A stretch of 64,000 nucleotides of DNA from JAFGPF01 sp964500415. GTDB taxonomy: Bacteria; Chloroflexota; Dehalococcoidia; Dehalococcoidales; RBG-16-60-22. Below are positions 15,231 through 24,789 of the stretch, piece after piece. Within the stretch, counting starts at the first letter, position 1, and every line of letters starts with the position of its first letter. The notes below the pieces were generated by a model. The model did not search any database. It was given only the letters and a program-made list of their open reading frames with translations, and was not told the origin of the DNA. The position numbers and the translations under genes are program-made. The stretch spans positions 1 through 64,000 of the forward strand of contig CAZCOB010000004.1 in the NCBI GenBank assembly GCA_964500415.1. Reading direction: 5' to 3'.

Positions 15231-16367
15231 ATGATTCCGGTAAATGAGCCCCTGCTTAAAGAACTGGAGAAGGAATACATCACCGAGTGCCTCAAGACCG
15301 GCTGGATTTCCTCGGCGGGGCGCTTCATCGGCGAGTTCGAGGAGGGCTGGGCGGCCTACTGCGGCCGGCGATACGGGGTAGCGGTCAGCAACGGCACGGC
15401 GGCTCTTCAGGCTGCCGTGACCGCCCTCGACCTGGAGCAGGGCGACGAGGTTATCATGCCCACCTTCACCATCATCTCCTGCCCCCAGGCGGTCACCTAT
15501 AATGGCGGTACTCCCGTCCTGGTGGACAGCGACCCGGAAACATGGTGCCCGGATATCAGCCAGATGGAAGCGAAAATCACCCCCCGCACCCGTGCCATTA
15601 TGCCGGTGCACATCTACGGGCACCCCGCGGACATGGACCCCCTCCTCAAACTGGCTGAGAAGCACGGGCTGGCCGTCATCGAGGACGCCGCCGAGGCGCA
15701 CGGCGCCGAGTATTTACTCGGGCACGACACCCCGGACGCAGACTGGCGGCGCTGCGGGGGCTTCGGGGACATGAGCTGCTTCAGCTTCTACGCCAATAAG
15801 CTCATCACCACCGGCGAGGGCGGCATGGTGCTGACCGACGATGAGGCTCTGGCCGAAAAACTGCGTTCCCTGCGCAACCTCTGCTTCCAGTCCGGTCGCC
15901 GCTTCTACCACGAGTCGCTGGGTTACAACTTCCGCCTGACGAACTTACAGGCTGCCCTGGGTCTGGCGCAGCTGGAACGGATGGAGCTAATCGTAGCCAA
16001 AAAGCGAAAGATGGGCAGGGAATATACCCGAAGGCTGCAGGATATACCCGGCTTACAGCTGCCGGTGGAGAAGCCCTGGGCGCACAGTGTTTACTGGATG
16101 TACGGAGTCGTGCTCTCCACAGACACCGGCATGGACAACGTCGAGTTCGCCCGGAGGCTGGTGGAAAGGGGGGTGGATACCCGCCCGTTCTTCCTGGGGA
16201 TACACGAGCAGCCGGTCTTTCACAAGATGGGGTTGTTCGCCGGGGAGAAGTACCCCGTTGCCGAGAGGCTGGCGCGGCAGGGGCTTTACCTGCCGTCAGG
16301 CCTGGCACTGACCGATGAACAAATGGAGCAGGTATGCCAGGCTGTTAAAGAGGTACTCACCCGATGA
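15231..16367 (+). CDS. DegT/DnrJ/EryC1/StrS aminotransferase
   Basis: A PLP-dependent sugar aminotransferase that converts a keto group of a nucleotide sugar to an amine. The 378-residue protein has the family's normal length. It contains SNGTAALQAAVTALDL (cofactor phosphate site), VIEDAAEAHGAEY (pyridine-N contact) and FSFYANKLITTGEGG with the Schiff-base lysine (K in ANK), so it is an aminotransferase and not a dehydratase. FRLTNLQAALGLAQLE is also conserved. The stop overlaps the next gene's ATG (ATGA, 16364-16367). The substrate may be a 3- or 4-keto sugar supplied by the dehydratases or oxidoreductase of the locus. Confidence 0.9.
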   Translation: MIPVNEPLLKELEKEYITECLKTGWISSAGRFIGEFEEGWAAYCGRRYGVAVSNGTAALQAAVTALDLEQGDEVIMPTFTIISCPQAVTYNGGTPVLVDSDPETWCPDISQMEAKITPRTRAIMPVHIYGHPADMDPLLKLAEKHGLAVIEDAAEAHGAEYLLGHDTPDADWRRCGGFGDMSCFSFYANKLITTGEGGMVLTDDEALAEKLRSLRNLCFQSGRRFYHESLGYNFRLTNLQAALGLAQLERMELIVAKKRKMGREYTRRLQDIPGLQLPVEKPWAHSVYWMYGVVLSTDTGMDNVEFARRLVERGVDTRPFFLGIHEQPVFHKMGLFAGEKYPVAERLARQGLYLPSGLALTDEQMEQVCQAVKEVLTR

Positions 16368-17131
16368 GCGATGTCTTCGGCACAGACTACGCCCGCGCCT
16401 ATGACGCCATCTACCACGAGAAGGACTATACGGCGGAATGCGACCTGCTGGAACAAATCTTTAAGAAATACTCCGCCAGCCCCGTCCGTAACGTTCTGGA
16501 CCTGGGCTGCGGCACCGGCAACCACACCCTCCGCCTGGCCGAGCGGGGCTATAGCGTCACCGGTGTGGACTGCGCCCCGGAGATGCTCGCCATCGCCCGG
16601 GACAAGGCCGAGCAGCAAGGACTGAAGATTGCCCTCCACGAAGCGGATATCCGCAGGATTAACCTGGAAAGGACTTTCGACACTGTCCTGATGATGTTCG
16701 CCGTGCTGGGATATCAGGTGGAGAACGCCGACGTACTGTTAGCCTTACGTGCGGCGCGGGAGCACCTGCGTCCCGGCGGTCTGCTGGTGGCCGATGTCTG
16801 GTACGGCCCGGCCGTCCTGGTGCAGCGACCCGGCAACCGCACCCGTACCATCCGCGACGGCGACACAGCTATCGTCAGGGAATCCTCGGCAGAACTGGAC
16901 ATCCGTCATCATACCTGCCGGGTGCATTTCAGCCTCCACCGGAAGCGAGATAAAGAACTGCTGGCCGAGACCGAAGAAGAACACCGGATGCGCTTTTTCT
17001 TCCCCAAAGAGCTGGAGTTTTTTCTGGAAACGAGTGGCTTTCAGTTACTTCGCCTGGGCGCCTTCCCGGACTTCGAGCGGGAGCCCGACGAGAACACCTG
17101 GAACGCCATACTGGCAGCCAAAGCGACATAA
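16364..17131 (+). CDS. Class I SAM-dependent methyltransferase
   Basis: A 255-residue methyltransferase with a textbook motif I, VLDLGCGTGNHTLRLAERG, followed by VTGVDCAPEMLAIARDKA and LRPGGLLVADVW. It overlaps the aminotransferase stop by four bases, so the two are coupled and the methyl acceptor could be the newly made amino sugar (N-methylation), though O-methylation is equally possible. The C-terminal third (HRMRFFFPKELEFFLETSGF) is typical of the UbiE-like small-molecule group. It is the last gene before a 226-base gap that contains a promoter. Confidence 0.85.
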   Translation: MSDVFGTDYARAYDAIYHEKDYTAECDLLEQIFKKYSASPVRNVLDLGCGTGNHTLRLAERGYSVTGVDCAPEMLAIARDKAEQQGLKIALHEADIRRINLERTFDTVLMMFAVLGYQVENADVLLALRAAREHLRPGGLLVADVWYGPAVLVQRPGNRTRTIRDGDTAIVRESSAELDIRHHTCRVHFSLHRKRDKELLAETEEEHRMRFFFPKELEFFLETSGFQLLRLGAFPDFEREPDENTWNAILAAKAT

Positions 17132-17276
17132 AGGCATTATCCAGGGGAACGTCAGGCCCAATTGTTCAGGATGCATGTATTAGACACTTGAGTTCAGGCT
17201 TCTTCTATACTCACTACCGTTTAATTCTCTTCTGTTTTAATCTACTATCGTTACACGGCTCATCTGAAGCTAAACC

Positions 17277-17306
17277 TTGCTTTGCTTTACCATAAAGCAC
17301 TATAAT
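17277..17306 (+). promoter_or_regulatory. Promoter for the wecB operon
   Basis: TTGCTT (17277-17282) and a perfect TATAAT (17301-17306), 18 bases apart, lie 55 bases before the wecB ATG, in the only sizeable gap of the first (+) block (17132-17360). The rest of that gap is AT-rich and holds nothing else I can support. Confidence 0.5.
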
Positions 17307-17360
17307 TAATCGTATAAACTGCCTGAAAAAATTTTCACATCGTAGCCTCCAAAGTAAGTG

Positions 17361-18434
17361 ATGAAGATTGCCATAATCCTGGGCACCCGACCCGAAATAA
17401 TCAAGTTGTCTCCGATAATAAGGGAGCTTGAGAGACAGAAGGCAGACTTCTTCGTTCTGCATACGGGGCAGCACTACAGTTACCTGCTCGATAAAGTCTT
17501 CTTCGACCAGCTTAAACTTCCGCAACCAGGATATAATACCGACGTCGGTTCTGGTTCGCATGCCGAAGAGACGGGCAAAATGCTCATGGGGATAGAGAAA
17601 ATATTACTGGTGGAAAAGCCGGACGTCATTCTCGTCGAGGGAGATACCAACAGTATTCTTGCCGGAGCTCTCGCTGCTGTGAAATTGAATATAAAGGTAG
17701 GGCACGTTGAAGCGGGGCTGCGCTCTTACGACAGGGGTATGCCTGAGGAGATAAACCGGATACTAACCGACCATATTGCCGATTATCTCTATGCCCCCAC
17801 ACCAAAAGCCAGGGAAATCCTTCTCGGAGAGGGAATCCAGGAAGAGAAGATTTTTATCACCGGCAATCCCATCGTAGACGCCGTCAACCAGAACCTTGAG
17901 CTTACCAGGAGTAAGAATGATACTCTTAAAAACCTGGACCTCAAGGAAAAGCAATATTTCCTGGTAACATTACACCGGCAGGAGAATGTGGATAACCGGT
18001 CGAAGCTGACGGCTATCTTCGAAGGTTTAAGCAGGGTCGCTAATCAGTTCGGCCTGCCGATAATCTACCCCATCCACCCCCGCACTCAAAAACGATTGAA
18101 AGAGTTCGGTATTGAACCGCAACACCTTAAAATAATCGAGCCTCTGGGTTTCCTGGACTTTCTTCAGATTGAGAGTAACGCCAGACTTATCCTTACGGAT
18201 TCCGGCGGCATTCAGGAAGAAGCCTGTATCCTGAGAGTACCCTGCGTGACGCTGAGAGATAATACGGAAAGGCCCGAGACCCTGGAGGTCGGCGCCAATG
18301 CCCTGGCAGGGGCATCACCCGATGACATCGTAAGACATGTCACCACCATGCTCCGGAGGAAAAACGACTGGCTGAATCCCTTCGGGGACGGTAAGGCGGC
18401 GGAAAAAATTTTAAAGACCCTTGCGGAGGTATGA
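17361..18434 (+). CDS. wecB: UDP-N-acetylglucosamine 2-epimerase (non-hydrolysing)
   Basis: This cytoplasmic enzyme interconverts UDP-GlcNAc and UDP-ManNAc. The 357-residue protein has the normal length and conserves the catalytic residues: D95 in VEGDTNS, E117 in GHVEAGLRS, E129/E130 in GMPEEINR and H205 in VTLHRQEN. TDSGGIQEEA lies near the C-terminus. The frame also allows a GTG at 17358, but the ATG at 17361 is preferred. It heads the second (+) operon and would feed the UDP-HexNAc dehydrogenase encoded at 51307-52596 if that enzyme accepts UDP-ManNAc. Confidence 0.94.
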   Translation: MKIAIILGTRPEIIKLSPIIRELERQKADFFVLHTGQHYSYLLDKVFFDQLKLPQPGYNTDVGSGSHAEETGKMLMGIEKILLVEKPDVILVEGDTNSILAGALAAVKLNIKVGHVEAGLRSYDRGMPEEINRILTDHIADYLYAPTPKAREILLGEGIQEEKIFITGNPIVDAVNQNLELTRSKNDTLKNLDLKEKQYFLVTLHRQENVDNRSKLTAIFEGLSRVANQFGLPIIYPIHPRTQKRLKEFGIEPQHLKIIEPLGFLDFLQIESNARLILTDSGGIQEEACILRVPCVTLRDNTERPETLEVGANALAGASPDDIVRHVTTMLRRKNDWLNPFGDGKAAEKILKTLAEV

Positions 18435-18435
18435 C

Positions 18436-19356
18436 ATGGCTAAAATACTGGTTACGGGCGGCCTGGGATTCATCGGCTCGAATCTGGTCCCCGAGCTCAG
18501 GGGAAGAGGGCACGATGTCTGGGTTTGCGACCTCACCAATTCCGGGGCGGTCAACTACACCCGCTGCAATGTAAGTGAATACCGACAGCTGGAAAAAATT
18601 TTCGAAAGCCATGTCTTCGACTATGTCTATCACCTTGCCGCCGAATACGGACGCTGGAACGGCGAGGACTATTACGAGAACCTGTGGCTGACCAACGTTA
18701 TCGGGACCAAAAACCTTATCCGCATTCAGGAGAAGAAGAAGTTCAAGATGATTTTCTTCTCGAGCGCCGAGGTGTACGGTGACTATACCGGGAAGATGAG
18801 CGAGGATGTCATGGACAAGGTTGCCATCAAGCAGATGAACGATTATGCCATGACCAAGTGGGTAGGAGAGATGCAGGTATTAAATTCAGCCGCCATGTTC
18901 GGCACGGAGACGGTGCGAGTGCGTCCCGTCAATGCCTACGGCCCGCATGAACATTATACGCCCTATCGCGGCGTTATCCCCATGTTTATCCATAAAGCTC
19001 TCACGGACGAGCCGTATACCGTACATATGGAACACAAACGTATTTTCGACTATGTTGAGGATACCTGCCGTACCTTCGCTAACATTGTCGATAACTTCAA
19101 GCCGGGAGAAGAATATAACGTCGGTGGCCGGGAAGAATGGGAGCACGACATCAAGTATGTCTCCGACCTTATCTTAGAGTGCCTGAATAAGGACGACTCC
19201 AGGGTGACGTATAAAGATGCGGAGCCTTTCACCACACAGGTTAAGCATATGGACTTCTCAAAAATAAGGCGCGATTTGAACCACGACCCCAGGGTGCCTC
19301 TGGAGGAAGGTATTCCGAGGACCATCGAGTGGACAAAGAAGGTAATGGGCCTGTAA
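18436..19356 (+). CDS. NAD-dependent sugar epimerase/dehydratase (extended SDR)
   Basis: A 306-residue extended short-chain dehydrogenase acting on a nucleotide sugar. It has the dinucleotide motif VTGGLGFIGSN, FFSSAEVYGDY, the catalytic pair in NDYAMTKWVGE (Y and K), and RPVNAYGPHE. A longer frame starting with TTG at 18421 exists, but GGAGGT at 18425-18430 is spaced correctly for the ATG at 18436, just after the wecB stop. Family features do not separate 4-epimerase from 4,6-dehydratase; the SAE in place of the usual T-D-E or T-S-x argues against a standard 4,6-dehydratase. Confidence 0.85.
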   Translation: MAKILVTGGLGFIGSNLVPELRGRGHDVWVCDLTNSGAVNYTRCNVSEYRQLEKIFESHVFDYVYHLAAEYGRWNGEDYYENLWLTNVIGTKNLIRIQEKKKFKMIFFSSAEVYGDYTGKMSEDVMDKVAIKQMNDYAMTKWVGEMQVLNSAAMFGTETVRVRPVNAYGPHEHYTPYRGVIPMFIHKALTDEPYTVHMEHKRIFDYVEDTCRTFANIVDNFKPGEEYNVGGREEWEHDIKYVSDLILECLNKDDSRVTYKDAEPFTTQVKHMDFSKIRRDLNHDPRVPLEEGIPRTIEWTKKVMGL

Positions 19357-19420
19357 TAAATAGTGAGCCTGTTTCTACAAGAGCGTACCTTTCTTTGCAG
19401 AAAATACCGAGACGTGAGAC

Positions 19421-20641
19421 ATGAATATCCTTTTTATCCACGAAGTTGACTGGCTAAGCAAGGTAGTATTCGATATACACAGCCTTTCCGAGGCTCTATC
19501 CTTATCAGGGCATAAAGTCTTCGCCATCGACTACGAGAACCCGTGGCGTCGGAACGGCTTCCGGGACTGGGCCGACCTGAAGACGAGGGAGTACGCAGGA
19601 ATATCCCGGGCTTTTCCGGGGGCATCGGTAACTTTGAGACGTCCCGGCTTTATAAAAATTCCCGGCCTGAGTCGTCTCTCCGCGGGTTTTACCCACTACT
19701 CGGAAATTTCCAGGACCATCCGCGAGGATAATGTCCAGGCCATCGTTCTCTACAGCGTCGCTACCAACGGTTTACAGGCGCTCCATCTGGCCAAGAAGCA
19801 CCACATCCCCCTGGTGTTCAGAGCTATCGATATACTCAACCAGCTGGTGCCGTATCCGGTGGTGCGTCCTCTGGTCAGACTCATCGAAAAAAGGGTCTAT
19901 TCCCGGGCGGATATGATTCTCTCTCTCACCCCCAACCTCTCCCGCTATGTTATCGAACATGGAGCCAGAGAGGACCGGGTAAAGCTGCTGCTCATGCCGG
20001 TGGATACGAATATTTTCCACCCGGCTATCGATGCGTCCGACCTCCGTCAAAAATGGGGGTTCGGCCAAAACGACAAAATTATTCTCTTCATGGGCACCCT
20101 GTTCGATTTCAGCGGCCTGGACGCCCTCATTTCACACTTCCCCGAAGTCGTGAAACAGGTTCCAGAGGCGAAATTGCTGGTGGTGGGCGACGGCCCGCAG
20201 AGGCCTCGCCTAGAAGAAATTATCGCCCGGTTCGGCCTGCAGGAACGGGTTATCATCACCGGTTTTCAGCCCTACGAAGATATGCCCCGCTATATTAACC
20301 TGGCTACGGTATGCATCAACACTTTCAACATCACCGATGCTACCAGAGACATCTTCCCGGGTAAAGTAGTGCAATTTCTGGCCTGTGGTAAAGTGTTAAT
20401 AGCGACCGCCCTGCCGGGATTGACCGCCGTAATATCCGGAGAAAAAGAGGGGGTAGTTTATGCCGACAGCGCTGACGGCATGTTAGAGAAGATAGTCTGG
20501 CTGCTGACATCGGTGGAGGCAAGACAGAAGCTGGAGCAGGCTGGCCTGAGCTATGTGACGAAGGTACACGGTTATGATAAAATAGTTTATGAGCTTGAGA
20601 AGCGATTGGAAGAGGCAATAGAGGAGAAACGACATGGATGA
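19421..20641 (+). CDS. Family 4 glycosyltransferase
   Basis: A 406-residue GT-B glycosyltransferase. The N-terminal acceptor domain starts with NILFIHEVDWLSKVVFDIHS. The C-terminal donor domain contains IILFMGTLFDFSGLDAL, LLVVGDGPQRPRLEEI, VIITGFQPYEDMPRYI and FPGKVVQFLACGKVLIAT. The family E is replaced by a K-x-x-Q pattern (GKVVQFLACG), a known variation. The end overlaps the next gene by 8 bases, consistent with coupling. Donor unknown. Confidence 0.85.
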   Translation: MNILFIHEVDWLSKVVFDIHSLSEALSLSGHKVFAIDYENPWRRNGFRDWADLKTREYAGISRAFPGASVTLRRPGFIKIPGLSRLSAGFTHYSEISRTIREDNVQAIVLYSVATNGLQALHLAKKHHIPLVFRAIDILNQLVPYPVVRPLVRLIEKRVYSRADMILSLTPNLSRYVIEHGAREDRVKLLLMPVDTNIFHPAIDASDLRQKWGFGQNDKIILFMGTLFDFSGLDALISHFPEVVKQVPEAKLLVVGDGPQRPRLEEIIARFGLQERVIITGFQPYEDMPRYINLATVCINTFNITDATRDIFPGKVVQFLACGKVLIATALPGLTAVISGEKEGVVYADSADGMLEKIVWLLTSVEARQKLEQAGLSYVTKVHGYDKIVYELEKRLEEAIEEKRHG

Positions 20642-21632
20642 TTACCGGGGTGCATATCAAGGTAAGAATATCGTGATTACCGGCGGGGCCGGCTGCATCG
20701 GCTCGAACCTCACCAGGGCTCTTATCGAGGCTAAAGCATCTCAAATAACCGTCATCGATGACCTTTCCGCTGCGGCGAGGTGGAACATCCCGGACGACCC
20801 CGGCGTTCTTTTTATTTACGGGAGCATACTGAACGAAGAAGCCTTAAAGAGGGCATTCTCGAAAAAGGTCAACTATGTCTTTCACCTGGCAGCCCATTTC
20901 GCCAACCAGAACTCGGTGGACAACCCGGAGACCGACCTCCTGGTCAACGGACAGGGCACGATAAAGGTCCTGCAATACTCACACCTGGCCAGGGTAGACA
21001 GGGTCGTTTTCGCCTCATCGGGCTGCTCCGTCTACGGCAGCCAGGCGCCCCTGCCTCTTAAAGAAGACTTCGTTTCCCTTCACCTGGATACGCCCTACCA
21101 GATTACCAAGCTCCTCGGCGAACTCTACTGCAACTTCTTTTACAACCACTACGGCCTGCCCGTGGCCATCGCCCGGTACTTCAACGTATTCGGGCCCGGC
21201 GAGATACCGGGGGCTTACCGCAACGTGATTCCTAACTTTATCTGGACGGCGCTACACAATAAGCCGCTGGTTATTACCGGCACCGGTGAAGAGACCCGGG
21301 ACTATACTTTCGTCGATGACATCGTCGACGGCACCCTGCGGCTGGGGGCTTTTGACAAGGCGGTCGGCGATGCCTTCAACCTGGCCTCGGAGACAGAAAC
21401 GAAAATTACCGATATCGCCAGTATCATCAACGAACTTACGGGTAACACCGCCGGCGTCAAGTTCGGTACGAGGCGAGACTGGGATAAGATTGTCCGTCGG
21501 CGCGCCTCCATCGAGAAAGCGAATAAGACTGTCGGCTATGCTCCCAAGACGGATATTAAGGCAGGCATCGGCCGGGTCCATGACTGGATTAAGGAGAACA
21601 GGGACAGGATAGAGAGGGACGCCAAATTTTAA
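20634..21632 (+). CDS. NAD-dependent sugar epimerase/decarboxylase (extended SDR)
   Basis: A 332-residue extended SDR with IVITGGAGCIGSNLTRAL (NAD site), FASSGCSVYGSQ, the catalytic YQITKLLGE (Y and K) and ETRDYTFVDDIVDG, a segment common in UDP-glucose/UDP-glucuronate-converting enzymes. It is the second member of this family in the operon and is clearly diverged from the one at 18436. It could be a UDP-glucose 4-epimerase-like or UDP-glucuronate-modifying enzyme; no product is claimed. The start overlaps the preceding glycosyltransferase by 8 bases. Confidence 0.85.
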   Translation: MDDYRGAYQGKNIVITGGAGCIGSNLTRALIEAKASQITVIDDLSAAARWNIPDDPGVLFIYGSILNEEALKRAFSKKVNYVFHLAAHFANQNSVDNPETDLLVNGQGTIKVLQYSHLARVDRVVFASSGCSVYGSQAPLPLKEDFVSLHLDTPYQITKLLGELYCNFFYNHYGLPVAIARYFNVFGPGEIPGAYRNVIPNFIWTALHNKPLVITGTGEETRDYTFVDDIVDGTLRLGAFDKAVGDAFNLASETETKITDIASIINELTGNTAGVKFGTRRDWDKIVRRRASIEKANKTVGYAPKTDIKAGIGRVHDWIKENRDRIERDAKF

Positions 21633-21646
21633 ACTAAAGGGGCGCT

Positions 21647-22696
21647 ATGCCAGACAAGCTCAGGGTTGGAATAGTCGGCTGCGGTGCTATCGCCGGCATA
21701 AGACACATCCCGGCGTTCCTGAAATTGAAAAGCAACGTCGTCCTTCAGGCCGTCTGCGATAAGAATGAAAGCCTTGCCGAGAGTACCGCCCGCAAGTATA
21801 GCATTCCCGGCGTTTATTCCGAACTCTCGCAAATGCTCTCGAAAGAAAAACTCAATATAATTGACATTTGCACACCGCCGCAGGTTCATACACCGCTTAC
21901 CGTCGAAGCTCTGGGAAGCGGCTGCCACGTGATACTGGAAAAACCCATGGCGCTGAAGACCACCGATTGTGATGAGATGATAAACGCCGCCCGGGAAAAA
22001 AACTTGAAGCTGTGCGTGGTTCATAACCAGCTTTTTTACCCACCCGTCACTAAGGCCAGGAAGCTGGTAGCCGGGGGCGACATCGGTGATTTTATCGGTA
22101 TGAGGATATTTATGTCCGACCCTCGCGATGAGATGATAATGAGGGAGGACTACTGGATTCACAAGTTGCCGGGGGGTGTTATCGACGAGACGGGGCCTCA
22201 CCCGGTATATAAGTCAATCGCCTTCATCGGCAATGTGAAAAACGCCGAAGTCTACGCCACCAGTCGCCTTGAGCACCCGTGGGCGCCGTTCGACGAATTC
22301 CAGATAGAACTGGAGGGCGAGAAAGGTTACAGCTCCATCGTTATCTCCTACAGCAGCAACCGTCGCGCCTCTACCATCGACCTCCTGGGTACGGAAGGCT
22401 CCCTGCACCTGGACCTGCTGAGTATGCTGCTATATCGGGAGGGGAGAAACAGGTCAATGGCACCCGCTTCGCTGGCCCGCCATGCCCTCGGTACTGCCTG
22501 CCGGATTACAGGTGGTGTTATCGGGAACGCCATCAAGGTATTAACCGGCAGGGGTGAATTTTACGGGCACGACACCATCATCAGCCAATACATCGATAGC
22601 GTGTTGAATGATAGCGAGCCCCCGATCACCGGTGAAGAAGGCCGGGAGACGACCCGGGCTCTGGAGATGGTGGTAGCAAAATTGCAGGAGAGATGA
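21647..22696 (+). CDS. Gfo/Idh/MocA-family sugar oxidoreductase
   Basis: A 349-residue NAD(P)-dependent dehydrogenase. The N-terminal Rossmann fold has VGIVGCGAIAGIRHIPAFL (residues 6-24). The family signature is VILEKPMALKTTDCDEM (lysine of EKP). The C-terminal alpha/beta domain has GGVIDETGPHPVYKS, where the catalytic Asp and His fit the pattern D-x3-H. Members in glycan loci (such as WbpB) oxidise C3 of a UDP-HexNAc uronate before transamination. A WbpA-like dehydrogenase, a DegT aminotransferase and WecB all occur in this window, so that pathway is possible but not shown. Confidence 0.87.
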   Translation: MPDKLRVGIVGCGAIAGIRHIPAFLKLKSNVVLQAVCDKNESLAESTARKYSIPGVYSELSQMLSKEKLNIIDICTPPQVHTPLTVEALGSGCHVILEKPMALKTTDCDEMINAAREKNLKLCVVHNQLFYPPVTKARKLVAGGDIGDFIGMRIFMSDPRDEMIMREDYWIHKLPGGVIDETGPHPVYKSIAFIGNVKNAEVYATSRLEHPWAPFDEFQIELEGEKGYSSIVISYSSNRRASTIDLLGTEGSLHLDLLSMLLYREGRNRSMAPASLARHALGTACRITGGVIGNAIKVLTGRGEFYGHDTIISQYIDSVLNDSEPPITGEEGRETTRALEMVVAKLQER

Positions 22697-22697
22697 T

Positions 22698-23600
22698 TTG
22701 CTCGAGACAATCGGACGCACAGGCTACCAATTTCTACCCGAGAAAGTCAAGGATTATGTTAAGAGAATACGCGATAATAATATTAAGGCAAAAAGAGTTG
22801 ACCTTCCATATTTAACAGAAGATCAGTTCAAGAGTATATTAGTTGATAAACTAGGATTAAAATCAGGCGATACTATCTTTATTCATAGTTCTCTCAACGC
22901 GCTCAAGTTAGGCTTTCAACCTCTTCAAATGCTGACTATCATCAAGGATATAATTGGTGAGGGAGGAACCATGCTTGTTCCCACATACCCCAGGCAACCA
23001 TCTTATCAGTTTCTAATAAGTGGGGAGAGCTACGATGTCAGAAATACTCCCTCATACACCGGGGCATTCACTGAATTGTTGAGAACGCAACCACAGGCAA
23101 TAAGAAGCCTTCATCCCACTAAATCGGTCTGCGCTTTAGGCCCCTTAGCCCGAACCCTTACAGAATCTCACCAAAATTCACCTTATCCCTATGATGAGTG
23201 CAGCCCTTACTATAAAATTATGCATTATCATGGTGTGATTATCGGATTAGGTGTTACCACGCACTATTTATCCTTTGTTCACTGCATCGACGACGCATTA
23301 AAAGAAGAATTCCCGGTGATGCCTTATCATAAGAAATGCTTTAAAGCCAGATGCATTAATTATGAGGGAGAATTAGAAATTGTCGAGACATACGGGCATA
23401 ACATGCATAAGATGAATCATAGTGTTCCCAGATATATGAACAAATACATTTCCGAAAAAGCATGCCAGCAATTAAAATCATATGACAGAGATTTCTTCAG
23501 GGCCGATGCCGGGCAATTGTTCAATGAGATGCTTGAATTAGCCAGGAGGAATATTACAATCTATCCCAAGATATCCTACAAATTGAAGAGATTGATATGA
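22698..23600 (+). CDS. AAC(3)-family N-acetyltransferase (AT-rich)
   Basis: A 300-residue acyltransferase of the aminoglycoside 3-N-acetyltransferase fold, which uses acetyl-CoA. Recognisable parts are TIFIHSSLNALKLGF, GGTMLVPTYPRQPS and RSLHPTKSVCALGPLA (with the family HP). In a glycan locus the acceptor is more likely an amino sugar than an antibiotic. The start is TTG at 22698, one base after the previous stop; the stop overlaps the next gene by 4 bases (ATGA). This gene and the next are more AT-rich than their neighbours and may have arrived as a pair. Confidence 0.8.
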   Translation: MLETIGRTGYQFLPEKVKDYVKRIRDNNIKAKRVDLPYLTEDQFKSILVDKLGLKSGDTIFIHSSLNALKLGFQPLQMLTIIKDIIGEGGTMLVPTYPRQPSYQFLISGESYDVRNTPSYTGAFTELLRTQPQAIRSLHPTKSVCALGPLARTLTESHQNSPYPYDECSPYYKIMHYHGVIIGLGVTTHYLSFVHCIDDALKEEFPVMPYHKKCFKARCINYEGELEIVETYGHNMHKMNHSVPRYMNKYISEKACQQLKSYDRDFFRADAGQLFNEMLELARRNITIYPKISYKLKRLI

Positions 23601-24736
23601 AATTGGGTTTAGTGCTTACCAATGACTGGGAGTTGTATGGCGATGGGTCGGGTGATTACTTCGAGCTTCAGCATAAGCCGCTGGAATCATTACTAGATGT
23701 CATAGATAATCAGGGTGCCAGGATTACTATCATGGCAGAGGTGGGGCAGCAATGGGCACACCAGAAAATCAGCGAGCAGGAACCCTGGGCCCGCGAAATT
23801 GCTGATAGCTGGGAAGCTATTCTAAAAAAAGCTGTTAAAAGGAAAGCTGATGTTCAGCTTCATCTCCATCCCCAGTGGTTAAATGCTCACTTCGAGCACA
23901 GGAAGTGGCATGTTGATTTCAGTCAGTGGGCTATTTCAAGCCTGCCGGAGAATACTGTGGAAGAGGTCTTGAAACGAGGTAAACGCTATCTTGATGGCTT
24001 ACTGCAAACGGTTGACCCGGGCTACAGGTGCATTGCTTTTAGAGCCGGCGATTATCAAATTGAACCATCTGCAGCGGTCATCCGCGGTTTATTAAGTGCG
24101 GGAATAATCTGTGATTCTTCGGTCACAAAAGGTATGTATCTCCCACCATACTGTGACTTCAGAGACGCCCATTCGAATTTCCTGCCGTGGATTGCTTCCG
24201 AGAAAGATATTAAATACAGTAATCACGATAAAAAGGGACTGCTGGAGATACCCATTTGCTCTTACGAGACCGTTACTTCACTCGTCTTACGGGAGTTGTT
24301 TCCACAACTATCAAACCTCCTCAGTTTCCGCGTAAGAATAAACCGGCAGGACCGTGAATGGCTGGCTCGAAATAACAGAGAGAAATTAAAAAAATATCCT
24401 CTGCTTAAACGTCCCTTTATGACCAGGAACATAAAGTCATTCAAATGGCTATCGTCAATATTTATTTCTAAGGGCAGCGTTCAGCTGGATTACGATAAAC
24501 TACCGCCGAATATTTTTGTCAAGTGTCTGCAAAGGGTTATTGACAGCGATGAAGCTCAAAGATGGGTTGAAAGACCGGTAGTAATTCCGGTGGTGGCCTC
24601 GGGCCATGTTAAAGCAATGTGTGATTGTGATAATATTGTGCGTATTATAAAAGAAATCAAACATAGTCTGGGAGACAAGGTTGTTTTTTGGACGTTGAGT
24701 GAAGCAGTAGAATCATGGATGAAGGAAATAACATAG
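23597..24736 (+). CDS. Polysaccharide deacetylase-like protein (AT-rich)
   Basis: A 379-residue protein resembling the NodB/CE4 deacetylase fold, which removes acetyl groups from N-acetyl sugars. The first acidic motif is in LVLTNDWELYGDGSGD (near residue 10), the metal-type histidines are in VQLHLHPQW (about 92-97), and FRAGDYQIEP is a likely R-containing motif 3. No signal peptide is visible, so it would act in the cytoplasm on a precursor. It is translationally coupled to the acetyltransferase before it (ATGA overlap), an interesting pairing of acyl addition and removal. Base composition is AT-rich like that gene. Confidence 0.65.
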   Translation: MKLGLVLTNDWELYGDGSGDYFELQHKPLESLLDVIDNQGARITIMAEVGQQWAHQKISEQEPWAREIADSWEAILKKAVKRKADVQLHLHPQWLNAHFEHRKWHVDFSQWAISSLPENTVEEVLKRGKRYLDGLLQTVDPGYRCIAFRAGDYQIEPSAAVIRGLLSAGIICDSSVTKGMYLPPYCDFRDAHSNFLPWIASEKDIKYSNHDKKGLLEIPICSYETVTSLVLRELFPQLSNLLSFRVRINRQDREWLARNNREKLKKYPLLKRPFMTRNIKSFKWLSSIFISKGSVQLDYDKLPPNIFVKCLQRVIDSDEAQRWVERPVVIPVVASGHVKAMCDCDNIVRIIKEIKHSLGDKVVFWTLSEAVESWMKEIT

Positions 24737-24789
24737 GTTCGTTTTAACGCTATGATTAGTTCAAAGTCTGAATAGAGGTTATTCAAATT

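Noticed and set aside
22698..23600. Aminoglycoside resistance gene
   Set aside because: The fold is AAC(3)-like, but the coupled deacetylase gene and glycan context make an amino-sugar acceptor more likely. No resistance can be claimed.
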